Positions 36,337 to 44,905 of a stretch of 64,000 nucleotides of DNA are shown in pieces. Numbering within the stretch: the stretch's first letter is position 1; each line of letters starts with the position of its first letter. A model generated the notes under the pieces. That model was not told the origin of the DNA, did no database searches, and saw only the letters and a list, made by a program, of their open reading frames with translations. Location of the stretch: the NCBI RefSeq assembly GCF_900111805.1, contig NZ_FOJN01000001.1:391907-455906 (forward strand), given 5' to 3'. The stretch is from Rhodococcoides kroppenstedtii (GTDB lineage Bacteria > Actinomycetota > Actinomycetes > Mycobacteriales > Mycobacteriaceae). A program made the translations under genes and the position numbers.

Positions 36337-36864
36337 TCAGGCTTCGTCGAGCCTCTCGGCAACCAGGACGAGCGCGGACGCGACACGCCGCAACCGATCG
36401 AGCACGCGCGGTGACGTGAAGACTTCCCACGGCACGGGCGGACCCGACTGCGACGCGACGTACCCGGCGAGGTCGGCGACCGCACCGGCCACCGCCGCAG
36501 CGACGACGGCGCTCTCCGAGAGTGCACTGTCGCAGGTGCAGTCGGAGACGGCCACGACCTCGCGAATCTCGGCAGCCACGGCGTGCGCCTCGCGGCGAGC
36601 GTCGTCGACGGTGAACCCGAGCTCGTCGTACCAGGACGCCGCGGCGCAGTCCGCGGCCTCTCTGGCCGTCGAGATCGTGGTCGTCAGTGGCGACGAGTCC
36701 TCCGTCGTTCGCCGCACCAGACCCAAAGCCGCCGCGAGGGTGAGCAGGTCGCGCGGGCCGGGATCGTGCCACGGTATCGACAGCAACAACGCCGACGCGG
36801 CCGCCAACGGCACCGTCGCGCACGCCGGGGAGGCGCGGCAGCCGTCGGAACGTCGAGCAGTCAC
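36337..36864 (-). CDS. Hypothetical protein
   Basis: This 175-residue alanine-rich, probably helical protein has one moderately hydrophobic stretch (VPLAAASALLLSI) near the N-terminus and a CDCTC-like cysteine pair (SDCTCDS). No domain is recognised. Starts at GTG 36864 or TTG 36885 are both possible. It is divergent from the TetR gene at 36999 and separated by 134 bp. Confidence 0.55.
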   Translation of the reverse strand: MTARRSDGCRASPACATVPLAAASALLLSIPWHDPGPRDLLTLAAALGLVRRTTEDSSPLTTTISTAREAADCAAASWYDELGFTVDDARREAHAVAAEIREVVAVSDCTCDSALSESAVVAAAVAGAVADLAGYVASQSGPPVPWEVFTSPRVLDRLRRVASALVLVAERLDEA

Positions 36865-36985
36865 CGCAGCATTCGTGGGTGCCAAAAGAATGGATGGGTA
36901 CCGTTGTTCGGGTCACATTCCTTTCCTGATCCGGCGGAACGGAACCGAGCCCGAGTCCACGAGTGGCGGCGCACGGGTTCTGACC

Positions 36986-36991
36986 TAGGCT
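36986..36991 (+). promoter_or_regulatory. -10 element TAGGCT of the second TetR gene
   Basis: TAGGCT ends 7 nt before GTG 36999. Confidence 0.5.
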
Positions 36992-36998
36992 CACGGGC

Positions 36999-37556
36999 GT
37001 GACCGCGCCCGACTTCTACTCCGAACTGCGGGCCCTGCGACTCGAACGGGTTCTCGACGCCTCGGTGGAGATCATCACCGAACGGGGCTGGGACGCTCTC
37101 AGCATGACCGAGGTCGCCAAGCGCTCCGGAGTCCCCCGCCAGAGCCTCTACAAGGAGGTGGGCACCCGCACCGAGCTCGGACGCGCCGTGGTCGATCGGG
37201 AGGTCGGCCGTTTCCTCGAACAGGTCAGCAGCGGTTTCGCCGCACACCCCGACAGCTTCGAGGACGGCATCTCGGCGGCGGTGCGAGGCGTCCTCGACCA
37301 CGGCCGATCCAACGCCGCCCTGGCCGCCGTCCTGCGTCCGGGACACGATTCCGGCCTGCTCGCGATGGTCACCGTCAACCCCGATGCCGTGCTGGGTCAA
37401 GCGAGCGCTGCCGTACGCGCACTCGTCGGCGACCGGGCGTCCGAGGCACTGGTCGACTGCGTGGTCCGGCTGACGCTGAGCCATCTCGTGCAGCCGACCG
37501 TGGACGTCGACGAGGCGGTCGACCGCATCGATCGGGTGGTCCGCAGCTTCGAGTGA
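36999..37556 (+). CDS. TetR-family transcriptional regulator
   Basis: This 185-residue protein has an N-terminal TetR helix-turn-helix (ERGWDALSMTEVAKRSGVPR then QSLYKEVGTRTEL, about 29-61). The C-terminal domain is helical with no recognisable ligand motif. It converges with the P450 fusion gene 40 bp away, which makes it a candidate but unproven regulator of that gene. The gene appears leaderless. Confidence 0.85.
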   Translation: MTAPDFYSELRALRLERVLDASVEIITERGWDALSMTEVAKRSGVPRQSLYKEVGTRTELGRAVVDREVGRFLEQVSSGFAAHPDSFEDGISAAVRGVLDHGRSNAALAAVLRPGHDSGLLAMVTVNPDAVLGQASAAVRALVGDRASEALVDCVVRLTLSHLVQPTVDVDEAVDRIDRVVRSFE

Positions 37557-37596
37557 TTCGCCCCAGAGCCACTGCTGCGCATCCCGTTTCGGTGTC

Positions 37597-40056
37597 CTAG
37601 AGGTCGAGAACCAGCTTGGGCGACAGCGATCGCGACACGCACGTCATCACGGTGTCTCCGCGCTCGCGCTCGGCGCGGGACAGCACGGAATCGCGGTGGT
37701 CGGGGGTCCCGCTCAGGACATCGGCCTCGCAGGTGCCGCAGATGCCTTCCATGCAGGATCCGATGACGTCGGCGCCGGCCTGCTCGACCGCGTCGAAGAT
37801 CGTCGTGCCGTCGGCGACGGTGACGGTCACGCCCGTCCGCGCGCACTCCACCTCGAACGAGTCCAGGGCGCCGTCGGGCGCAGCGACGGTTCGGGCCGCG
37901 AAACGCTCGAGGTGCAGGACCTCCCCCGGCCACGGGGTGCACCGCGTCTCGACGGCGTCGAGAAGAGCAGCCGGTCCGCAGCAGTAGACGAGGGTGGCCG
38001 GGCGCGGCTCGCCCAGCACCGTGTCCAGATCGAGGCGTCCGCCGCGCTCGTCCTTGGCCCAGACGGTCACCCGATCGTCGCCGTCGAACTCGTCGAGAAA
38101 CGCCATCGACGACCGAGACCGGCCGACGTACACCAGGTTCCACTCGGCCCCGGCGGACCGCGCTGCGGCGATCATCGCGCGGATCGGCGTGATGCCGATA
38201 CCGCCGGCGAGGAAGAGGTAGCGCGGCGCGGGAACGAGCGCGAAGTTGTCGATCGGACCACGAGCCCGGAGGGTGGAGCCCTCGACGAGCTCGTCGTGCA
38301 CGTGGGCCGATCCGCCGCGGCCGTCCGGTTCCCGCAGAACGGCCACCGTCCACGACGACCGATCGGTGAGATCTCCGCACAGCGAGTAGTGCCGGATCAG
38401 GCCGGGCTTCAGCGTCAATTCGACGTGGGCGCCGGGGGTCCAGGGCGGGAGCGAGCCGCCGGCGGTGTCGGTGAGCGTGAGTTCGACGACGCCCTCCGCG
38501 ACCGTTCGCCGTCCCGTCACGCGCAGGTCGAGTTGCGTCCGTTCGGCGCTGCGCCCGCCGCGCGGGACCTCCGGTGCGGGTGCGCTCGCCGTGGACCCAC
38601 CCGCGTCGGGCGTGGTGCTGGTGCGGTCGGCCTTCGTGGCATTGCGTTCACGCCAGGTGCCGTACTGCCGGCGCTCGCCACCCTTCGGAGTGAGCACCAC
38701 CGACATCGAGCCGTAGCCGCGGACGAAGTTCGACTGCACCCGCGTCGGCTCCTCCACCACCTCGATGTCGTCGAAGCGCGTCAGCAATTCCTCCCACAGG
38801 ATGCGCAGCTGCATCTCGGCCAGGCGACTTCCCATGCACCGGTGCGTCCCGATGCCGAACGCGAGGTGATGGCGGGCGTTGCGCCGGTCGATGACGAAGT
38901 CGTCGGGGTTCTCGAACGTGCGCTCGTCCCGGTTGGCCGAGGCGTACCACATGACGACCTTGTCGCCCTTGCGAATGAATTGCCCGTTCAGGACGGTGTC
39001 GCGGGTGGCGACGCGACGCATGTACGCCAGCGGCGTTTGCCACCGCAGGATCTCGTGCACCATCTTCGGGACGAGTGCGGGGTTCTCACGGAGGCGGTCG
39101 AACTGCTCGGGGAACCGGTTCAGGGCCAGCAGTCCGCCGGTCATCGAGTTGCGGGTGGTGTCGTTGCCGCCGACCACGAGCAGCACGATGTTGCCCAGGA
39201 ACTCCATCGGTCGGTCGATGAGGTCCTTTGTGTCCTCGGACAGTTGCATGAGAGTGATGAGGTCGTACCCCGGCGCCTCCCCCGCGGCCAGCCGTGCGGC
39301 CTTGTCGTGCCAGAGCGCACTGAAGCTGCGGGCCGCCTCCGCCGCCGCCCGGTACGACGCATCGGTGTCCGTGGACCCGCCCGTCGCGGACGCGCTCGCC
39401 GCCACCAGGTCGGTCCACTCCACCAGCTTGCGACGCTCGTCGTACGGGAAGTCCAGCAGCGTCGCGAGCATACGGGACGTCAGCTCGATACTGACGCGGT
39501 CGACCCAGTCGAAGGGCTCACCCACCGGGAGCTCGTCGAGGACCTCCGCGACGCGTGAGCGGATGAGCCCTTCCATCTCCTCCAGGTTCTGGGGTGCGAC
39601 CACTCCCTGGACCGCGGCGCGCTGCTGATCGTGACGCGGCGGATCCATGGCGATGAACATCTCGATGTCCAGACCGTCCGGCGGCGCACCGAGGATGATC
39701 TGCGGTTCGGCCGAGAACGTCTCGAAATCCTTGTCGACGCGGACGATGTCGTCGTACCGGGTCACCGACCAGAACGGCCCGAACGCACTGTCGGCCCGGT
39801 AGTGGACGGGCGATTCGTCGCGCAGACGACGGAAGTAGGACTCCCACGCTCCCTGACGCCACAGGAACGGGTCACTGACGTCGATGTCGGTCAGATCGAG
39901 GTCCGCGACGTCGGGAATCGGCGATTCGGTGAAGTGCGGTTGCCCGTCGTCGACCACGAGTCGCTTGGCGCGCTGCCACAGATGCAGTCCCTGGATCTGG
40001 CGTTCCATCGGGACCACGGCCTGAGCCTTCGTGATGATCGTGTCGCGAACGCGCAT
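37597..40056 (-). CDS. Self-sufficient cytochrome P450: CYP153-like heme domain fused to phthalate-dioxygenase-type reductase
   Basis: This 819-residue fusion begins with a P450 domain (about 1-475). It shows I-helix GGNDTTRN (296-303), ExxR in EILR (335-338), and the heme-binding loop FGIGTHRCMG with Cys407. Sequence around WQTPLAYMRRVA and KVVMWYASANRDE is CYP153-like, a family of terminal alkane/fatty-acid hydroxylases. After a linker, the reductase has the FMN motif RHYSL, NADH-binding GGIGITPIRAM and a C-terminal [2Fe-2S] site (Cys768, 773, 776, 806). ATG 40056 is chosen; the frame opens at TTG 40128. Electrons would flow NADH-FMN-FeS-heme in one chain. Confidence 0.88.
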   Translation of the reverse strand: MRVRDTIITKAQAVVPMERQIQGLHLWQRAKRLVVDDGQPHFTESPIPDVADLDLTDIDVSDPFLWRQGAWESYFRRLRDESPVHYRADSAFGPFWSVTRYDDIVRVDKDFETFSAEPQIILGAPPDGLDIEMFIAMDPPRHDQQRAAVQGVVAPQNLEEMEGLIRSRVAEVLDELPVGEPFDWVDRVSIELTSRMLATLLDFPYDERRKLVEWTDLVAASASATGGSTDTDASYRAAAEAARSFSALWHDKAARLAAGEAPGYDLITLMQLSEDTKDLIDRPMEFLGNIVLLVVGGNDTTRNSMTGGLLALNRFPEQFDRLRENPALVPKMVHEILRWQTPLAYMRRVATRDTVLNGQFIRKGDKVVMWYASANRDERTFENPDDFVIDRRNARHHLAFGIGTHRCMGSRLAEMQLRILWEELLTRFDDIEVVEEPTRVQSNFVRGYGSMSVVLTPKGGERRQYGTWRERNATKADRTSTTPDAGGSTASAPAPEVPRGGRSAERTQLDLRVTGRRTVAEGVVELTLTDTAGGSLPPWTPGAHVELTLKPGLIRHYSLCGDLTDRSSWTVAVLREPDGRGGSAHVHDELVEGSTLRARGPIDNFALVPAPRYLFLAGGIGITPIRAMIAAARSAGAEWNLVYVGRSRSSMAFLDEFDGDDRVTVWAKDERGGRLDLDTVLGEPRPATLVYCCGPAALLDAVETRCTPWPGEVLHLERFAARTVAAPDGALDSFEVECARTGVTVTVADGTTIFDAVEQAGADVIGSCMEGICGTCEADVLSGTPDHRDSVLSRAERERGDTVMTCVSRSLSPKLVLDL

Positions 40057-40268
40057 GACGACTACCGCCTCGGTGATGAGTTCCGTTCCTGGTGACAGAA
40101 CTAAACCACGCGTATCCGAAGATGACAATAGGTGCTGATTTGTCGCACCCTTTCGATCCCGGCGCGCAGCGCGCCTGGCTACGCGCAGGTTGCAGCATGC
40201 GTACGTCGAGGTGCGCTGCGCCGCCTCGCTGCCCTCGATCGTCGACCACTCGGGCCGAGCCCAGCACC

Positions 40269-40287
40269 CGTTGACTTCGAGTCAACG
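40269..40287. promoter_or_regulatory. Perfect inverted repeat CGTTGACT-TCG-AGTCAACG
   Basis: Two 8-bp arms with a 3-bp centre lie 47 bp before the alpha/beta hydrolase start and contain a TTGACT hexamer. They could be an operator over a -35 region or a hairpin. The rest of 40057-40333 holds a shorter repeat GGTGC-N9-GCACC (40131-40149) and no gene. Confidence 0.45.
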
Positions 40288-40333
40288 ACTTGCGACGATG
40301 ACGGTCCGGTTTCGGGGCGTGTGGAGGTGTGCA

Positions 40334-41302
40334 GTGGGGGGCGGCGCTGACGTGTGGGACGGATACGGCGAACGCCTTCCCGGTGCGTTGCCGGCGAGCC
40401 GGTGGGAGGACCACGTTCGCGTCGTGGAGACGGCCTCCACCCCGGTGAGCTGCGTCGACCTCCCACGCGACAATGCGCCGACGCTCGTTCTCCTGCACGG
40501 CATCTCGGCCGGATGGCGGTGGTTCGCGCACCTCTTCCCGGCGCTGTCGGAGCATTACCGTGTGATCGCGGTCGACCTTCCGGGGTTCGGCGCATCGCAG
40601 TTCTCGCGTCGTCACGTCACGTTCGACGGACTGGGCGACTCGGTCGTCGATCTGTGCGACGCACTCGACGTTCACGCACCCGTGGTGGTGGGCCATTCGA
40701 TGGGCTCCCTGGTGGGAACGCGCGCGGCCGTGCGGCACCCGTCGCGGCTGGGTGGACTGATCATCACCGGCGGACCGATTCTCACGCTGGTCCACCTCGG
40801 CCGGCACCCGGTTGCCACGTTCCGGCGGAACCCGCGCTCGGTCGCCACCCTGGTCGCCGAATCCGCGATGGTGGGATTCCCGGTGCCCTCGTCGGCCTCC
40901 CGGTTGGTCGCCGAGTCGGAGCGCCTGCGCCGAGCGTTGTTGGGCGGCTTCGTCGCTCGGCCGGACCTGCTCGACACCGAGGTCGTGCGCGCCACGATGC
41001 ACGATCTGGGCGCGCCCGCCACGTTCCCGGCCCTGGTCTCGGCCGTGACTCGCGATCCCGGCCGCGACCTCGAGCAGGTGCAGTGTCGCACTCGGATCTT
41101 GCGGGGCGACGGCGACGCCCTGTCCCCACCGGAGGACGTCGAGACCTTCCTGTCCCGCGTCCCGTCGGCGGACGAGGTGCGGTTCGCCCACACCGGTCAC
41201 TGGCCGCACATCGAGCGCCCGCGCCGTTTCGTCGAGGAAGTTCATCGTTTCGTCTCCTCCGACGACGTTGCCCTCGGCCCGGATCCGAGCCCTCGACGAT
41301 GA
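40334..41302 (+). CDS. Alpha/beta hydrolase
   Basis: This 322-residue serine hydrolase has an oxyanion motif LHGISAG (about 54), a nucleophile elbow GHSMGS (Ser about 119), an acid in LRGDGD and a terminal His in HTGHWPHIERP. GTG 40334 is preferred because GGAGG lies 6 nt upstream; ATG 40298 is in frame but has no ribosome site. Its stop overlaps the DedA start (ATGA). The substrate is unknown; divergence from the P450 suggests lipid or hydrocarbon metabolism only weakly. Confidence 0.82.
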   Translation: MGGGADVWDGYGERLPGALPASRWEDHVRVVETASTPVSCVDLPRDNAPTLVLLHGISAGWRWFAHLFPALSEHYRVIAVDLPGFGASQFSRRHVTFDGLGDSVVDLCDALDVHAPVVVGHSMGSLVGTRAAVRHPSRLGGLIITGGPILTLVHLGRHPVATFRRNPRSVATLVAESAMVGFPVPSSASRLVAESERLRRALLGGFVARPDLLDTEVVRATMHDLGAPATFPALVSAVTRDPGRDLEQVQCRTRILRGDGDALSPPEDVETFLSRVPSADEVRFAHTGHWPHIERPRRFVEEVHRFVSSDDVALGPDPSPRR

Positions 41303-41925
41303 TGGACTGGCTCGACACCGCGGAGGCTCTCGTGCTGTCCCCGTGGCTCTACGTGATTCTGCTCGTCGTGTCGTTCCTGGATTCGTTCCTGCCCGCGATT
41401 CCCAGTGAACCGTTCCTCGTCGTCGCCGGGGTCGCCGCGGCGAACGGGGATGCGAACGTAATGCTCGTCGTCGCCGCGACGGCACTCGGGGCGTTCGGCG
41501 GGGATCTCGTTCCCTACTTCGCCGGTCGCGCGCTCGCCGATCCCGTGTTGCGACGCCTACCACCCGGCACGCGTCGTCGACAAACTCTCGACTGGGTGGG
41601 CACACAACTCGCCGACCGCCCCGGGCTGATACTCGTCACGTCGCGATACATTCCGGTCGGGCGCTACGTCGTCACGCTGAGCGCCGGGATCAGCAGGCTG
41701 CCGTGGCGCATCTTCGGTCCCTACACCGCGATCGCGGTGCTCACCTGGAGCATCTACATCGTCATGGCCGGCTATCTCGGCGGACAAGCGCTGCAGGACA
41801 ACGTGATCCTGGCTTTCTTCGTGGGACTCGCGGTGGCGCTCGCCGTCACGCCGCTCACGCAACTGGCCCTGCGGCGGACATGGGGTCGACCCAGGCGTCT
41901 CAGGGCCGGGGGGCGTCCACGGTGA
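41299..41925 (+). CDS. DedA-family membrane protein
   Basis: This 208-residue protein has four to six hydrophobic segments and the DedA motifs LDSFLPAIPSEPFLVVAG (about 27-44) and the SRYIPVGRYVVTLSAG block (about 115-130), with the conserved Arg residues. DedA proteins act as flippases or transporters, for example of undecaprenyl phosphate or phospholipids. The gene is translationally coupled to the hydrolase gene. The 3' end overlaps the remnant gene on the other strand. Confidence 0.88.
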   Translation: MMDWLDTAEALVLSPWLYVILLVVSFLDSFLPAIPSEPFLVVAGVAAANGDANVMLVVAATALGAFGGDLVPYFAGRALADPVLRRLPPGTRRRQTLDWVGTQLADRPGLILVTSRYIPVGRYVVTLSAGISRLPWRIFGPYTAIAVLTWSIYIVMAGYLGGQALQDNVILAFFVGLAVALAVTPLTQLALRRTWGRPRRLRAGGRPR

Positions 41926-42283
41926 CCACGTGATTTCGATACGCCCACACCGCCGCCTGCAATCGCGACCGCACGCCCAGTTTCGGAAGTAGCCGGGCGA
42001 GATGGGATTTGACCGTGCCCACCTCGACGACCAACGCGGCGGCAATCTCCTCGTTCGACATCCCTTCGGCCAGAAGGAGCAGAATCTCCCGCTCCCGCGC
42101 GGTGAGGAGATCGAGTGCCCGTCCCGCGACGCCGGCTTCGAGCGCACGGAAGACGTAGTCGTCGGTGTCAAAGGTGGTCAGGATCAGCACCGGAATCCGC
42201 GGGTTCCCCGGCGACCGGAGCAACCCCACCAATCGCCGCAGGTCCTCGAGGACGGACGTGCTCTGAGCGCGGATGAACAGTGC
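41900..42283 (-). pseudogene. Remnant of a two-component system: kinase fragment fused to receiver/LuxR fragment
   Basis: Reading from 42283, a short stretch like the end of a NarL-type sensor kinase dimerisation helix (SVLEDLRRLVGLLR) runs directly into the alpha4/beta5 part of a receiver domain (IPVLILTTFDTDDYVFRALEAG). The next part is an abrupt LuxR-type helix-turn-helix (LTAREREILLLLAEGMSNEE through GTVKSHLARLLPKLGV). The kinase ATPase domain, the receiver N-terminus with the phospho-Asp, and the receiver-to-HTH linker are missing. At least two internal deletions are needed, so this is almost certainly non-functional as a two-component system. Confidence 0.8.
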
Positions 42284-42335
42284 GTGCCGACGGGCGGCAT
42301 CTTGGCATCGGCCGTCGCCAAACAGGTCGGCACCG

Positions 42336-42671
42336 TCGGGGCAGAGCGAAGTCACGCCACCCCGGTTCCTCAGCGAGCCCCGTGGTGACCATCTGGAACG
42401 CCAGCACCGGTGCGAAGGCCACCAATGCTGCCGTGCTGGGAGCGGCGATCGCACCGCCCGAGAGCGCCAGACCGGTCAGCAGCATCGCAGCGGGAACCCC
42501 CAGCACCGTGATGGCATACCAGCGCGGCGCGACCTCCCAGTGCCACAGCCTCCTCCCCCATGCACGCAGACCGGCGCGGCCGTCGACCACGGCGGTCACC
42601 AGGAACGCCGCAGTGATCGGCCCGAGGTAGGCCCCGGGCAGTACATCGAGAATCTGGCTCGAAGGGTGCAA
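42336..42671 (-). pseudogene. Truncated CPBP-family intramembrane protease
   Basis: The frame encodes hydrophobic helices and the CPBP first motif (EEPGWRDFALPR, the EExxxR site). It then stops resembling the family exactly after that motif; the two later helices with the FxxxH and HxxxB histidines are gone. The reading frame continues into unrelated sequence toward the kinase/regulator remnant. No good start codon is seen. It and the neighbouring remnant look like products of one large deletion. Confidence 0.75.
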
Positions 42672-42857
42672 CCCGGTGCGCACGATTCTCCGACGGACGA
42701 GGTGGTCGCTCGACCTCCTGTGCGCCGATTCCCACCTCACCGGTCGGCGTCGACCGCTCCCGGGAACCTCACAGCGGAGGGTCAGGGTCCTCCATGGTCA
42801 CCCCGGAAGTATCGATCGCACCGACGAGATCGACCGCGACGAACAGGAGCAACCGGG

Positions 42858-43850
42858 ATGACCACCGTTCCCACACCCACGAACACCCCTGATGGACCCG
42901 CCTACGACGGGCGCCTGCTTCCCCGACCGAGCGAAGACGTCGTGGACCAGGGCGCCGGATTCGACGTCACCACCCTGATCAGCCGCCGCCGCGTGCTGAG
43001 CATCCTCGGCGCCGGCGTCGGCGCGCTGGCCCTGGCCGCGTGCTCGAATTCGTCCGGCGCCACCACCGGGACCGCCACATCGTCGGCCGCGACAACCGCT
43101 GCCGCCGGCACGGAGATTCCCGACGAGACCAACGGCCCCTACCCCGCCGACGGCAGCAACGGCGTCAACATCCTCGAGGAATCGGGGATCGTGCGGTCCG
43201 ACGTCACCTCGAGTCTCGACGGCGGCACCACCGTCGCCGGGGTACCGCTGTCGATGACGTTCACCGTCACCGACCTCGCGAACGACAACCGGCCGTTCGA
43301 GGGCGTGGCCGTGTATCTCTGGCAGTGCGACGCCGCCGGTCTGTACTCGATGTATTCCGAAGGTGCGGAGGACGAAACGTACCTGCGCGGCGTGCAGGTC
43401 GCCGACGCTGCCGGGAGCGTCACCTTCGACACCATCGTTCCCGGTTGCTATTCCGGCCGGTGGACGCACATCCATTTCGAGGTCTACCCGGACGTCGCCT
43501 CCGCCACCACGGCCGACACCGCGATCGCCACCTCGCAGGTCGCCTTCCCCCGGGACATGCTCGACACCGTCTACCAGCTCGACACCTACCCGGGATCGGC
43601 GTCCAACCTCGCTCGGATCGGAACCCTCGACGACGACAACGTGTTCGGCGACGGATACGACCTGCAGATGGGCACTTTCATCGGCGACCCCGCCTCCGGC
43701 TACGTCGGGTCCCTCGCCGTCGCCGTCGACACCACCACGGAACCGACCGCCGGCGCAGCGCCCGGCGGCGGTGGACCCGGCGGCGGAATGCCTCCGATGG
43801 GCGGTGGCACTCCCCCCGCCGGCGGCCCGCCCGCCGCCCCGACCTACTGA
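42858..43850 (+). CDS. Tat-dependent intradiol-dioxygenase-like lipoprotein
   Basis: This 330-residue protein has a twin-arginine signal (ISRRRVLSILGAGVGALAL, about 41-59) ending in a lipobox LAAC with Cys62. It also has the intradiol ring-cleavage dioxygenase fold. The four non-heme Fe(III) ligands can be placed at Tyr163 (AAGLYS), Tyr198, His204 and His206 (CYSGRWTHIHFEVY). A Gly/Pro-rich tail follows (about 297-330). Cofactor-bearing enzymes folded in the cytoplasm are typical Tat cargo. It is followed after 30 bp by tatA, tatC and tatB. The substrate is unknown. ATG 42858 follows CAGGAG at a slightly long spacing. Confidence 0.88.
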   Translation: MTTVPTPTNTPDGPAYDGRLLPRPSEDVVDQGAGFDVTTLISRRRVLSILGAGVGALALAACSNSSGATTGTATSSAATTAAAGTEIPDETNGPYPADGSNGVNILEESGIVRSDVTSSLDGGTTVAGVPLSMTFTVTDLANDNRPFEGVAVYLWQCDAAGLYSMYSEGAEDETYLRGVQVADAAGSVTFDTIVPGCYSGRWTHIHFEVYPDVASATTADTAIATSQVAFPRDMLDTVYQLDTYPGSASNLARIGTLDDDNVFGDGYDLQMGTFIGDPASGYVGSLAVAVDTTTEPTAGAAPGGGGPGGGMPPMGGGTPPAGGPPAAPTY

Positions 43851-43880
43851 CCCCACCCCACGACACCCGAAGGAAACGCC

Positions 43881-44105
43881 ATGTTGCACAACCTGACCGG
43901 CTGGCACGCGCTGATCGTCCTTGCGGTCCTGTTACTCGTCTTCGGCTCGACCAAGCTCCCCTCGCTCGCCAAGGGCGTCGGCCAGTCCCTGCGCATACTC
44001 AAAGACGAGGCACGCGTCACGTCCGCCGCCCCAACGGAGCGCGTGGCATCGGCCGACCCGACCGCCGACGACGGTGCGCCGGTTCCGATCCGACACGCGT
44101 CGTGA
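43881..44105 (+). CDS. tatA: Twin-arginine translocase subunit TatA (paralogue)
   Basis: This 74-residue protein has one N-terminal transmembrane helix, a hinge FGSTKLP (the canonical FG..KLP) and an amphipathic helix (SLAKGVGQSLRILKDE), then a short polar tail. AAGGA lies upstream of ATG 43881. It would form the translocation pore. Its stop overlaps the tatC start (GTGA). Confidence 0.92.
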   Translation: MLHNLTGWHALIVLAVLLLVFGSTKLPSLAKGVGQSLRILKDEARVTSAAPTERVASADPTADDGAPVPIRHAS

Positions 44106-44905
44106 CCACAGCCACCGCCGCGCGCGGCACCATGCCGCTCGCCGGGCACGTCACCGAGGCACGCCGTCGCGCGACCCGCGCGGCGGTGGCCTTCACGGTC
44201 GCTCTCATCCTCGGCTTCGTTCTCGCCGATCAGGTACTGGACGTTCTCCGCGCCCCCGTGGAGGAACTCGCACAGTCCCGTCAGGCCAGCTTGAACTACG
44301 ACACCGTCACCGGCGCCTTCGATCTGCACGTGCGGATCGCACTCGTTGCCGGCGTCGTCCTCTCCAGCCCGATCTGGTTGCGGGAACTCCTCGCCTATCT
44401 GACCCCCGGTTTCACCCGGCGGGAGAAGAAGTACGTCCTGGGGTTCTCCGCGGCCGCGGTGCCGCTGTTCGGCGCGGGGTGCACGTTCGGGCTGCTGCTC
44501 TTCCCACGCATGGTTACCGTCCTGGCGGGGTTCTCCTCCGACCAGGACAGCACCATCCTCGACGCGTCGTACTACGTCGATTTCGTCATGAAGATCGTCC
44601 TCGCCACCGGGATCGCTTTCGTACTGCCGGTGATCGTGGTGATGCTCAACTGCCTCGGCTTCCTGTCTGCACACAGGCTTCGACGCAGTTGGCGCATATT
44701 CGTCCTCGTCATCGTCGTGTTCAGCGCACTCGTCACCCCTGCCGCGGACGTGATGTCGATGTTCCTCGTCGCGCTCCCCATGTCGGCACTCTTCGGCGCC
44801 GCCGTCGCCGTCACCACTCTGCGCGACAACCGAGTCCAACGACGCACCCGCGCCGTGACACCCACCGACCCGACACCCGTAGGAGATCCGGCATGTTCGG
44901 TCTGA
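44102..44905 (+). CDS. tatC: Twin-arginine translocase subunit TatC (paralogue)
   Basis: This 267-residue protein has six transmembrane helices and the N-terminal signal-peptide-binding motif in altered form (MPLAGHVTEARRR; the Glu before Ala-Arg is kept). It also has the first periplasmic/cytoplasmic loop motif LTPGFTRREKKY with its conserved Glu. The helix with NCLGFLSAHRLR-WRIF and TPAADVMSMFLVALPM is typical TatC. It recognises twin-arginine signals with TatB. The divergent N-terminal motif suggests a specialised receptor. Confidence 0.92.
   Translation: MTTATAARGTMPLAGHVTEARRRATRAAVAFTVALILGFVLADQVLDVLRAPVEELAQSRQASLNYDTVTGAFDLHVRIALVAGVVLSSPIWLRELLAYLTPGFTRREKKYVLGFSAAAVPLFGAGCTFGLLLFPRMVTVLAGFSSDQDSTILDASYYVDFVMKIVLATGIAFVLPVIVVMLNCLGFLSAHRLRRSWRIFVLVIVVFSALVTPAADVMSMFLVALPMSALFGAAVAVTTLRDNRVQRRTRAVTPTDPTPVGDPACSV

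Noticed and set aside
40057..40128. TTG start at 40128 for the P450 fusion
   Set aside because: The extra 24 residues have no P450 similarity and the codon lies among promoter-like sequence; ATG 40056 is the more likely start.
40298..40333. ATG 40298 as start of the alpha/beta hydrolase
   Set aside because: No ribosome site, whereas GTG 40334 has GGAGG at 6 nt and gives a normal N-terminus.
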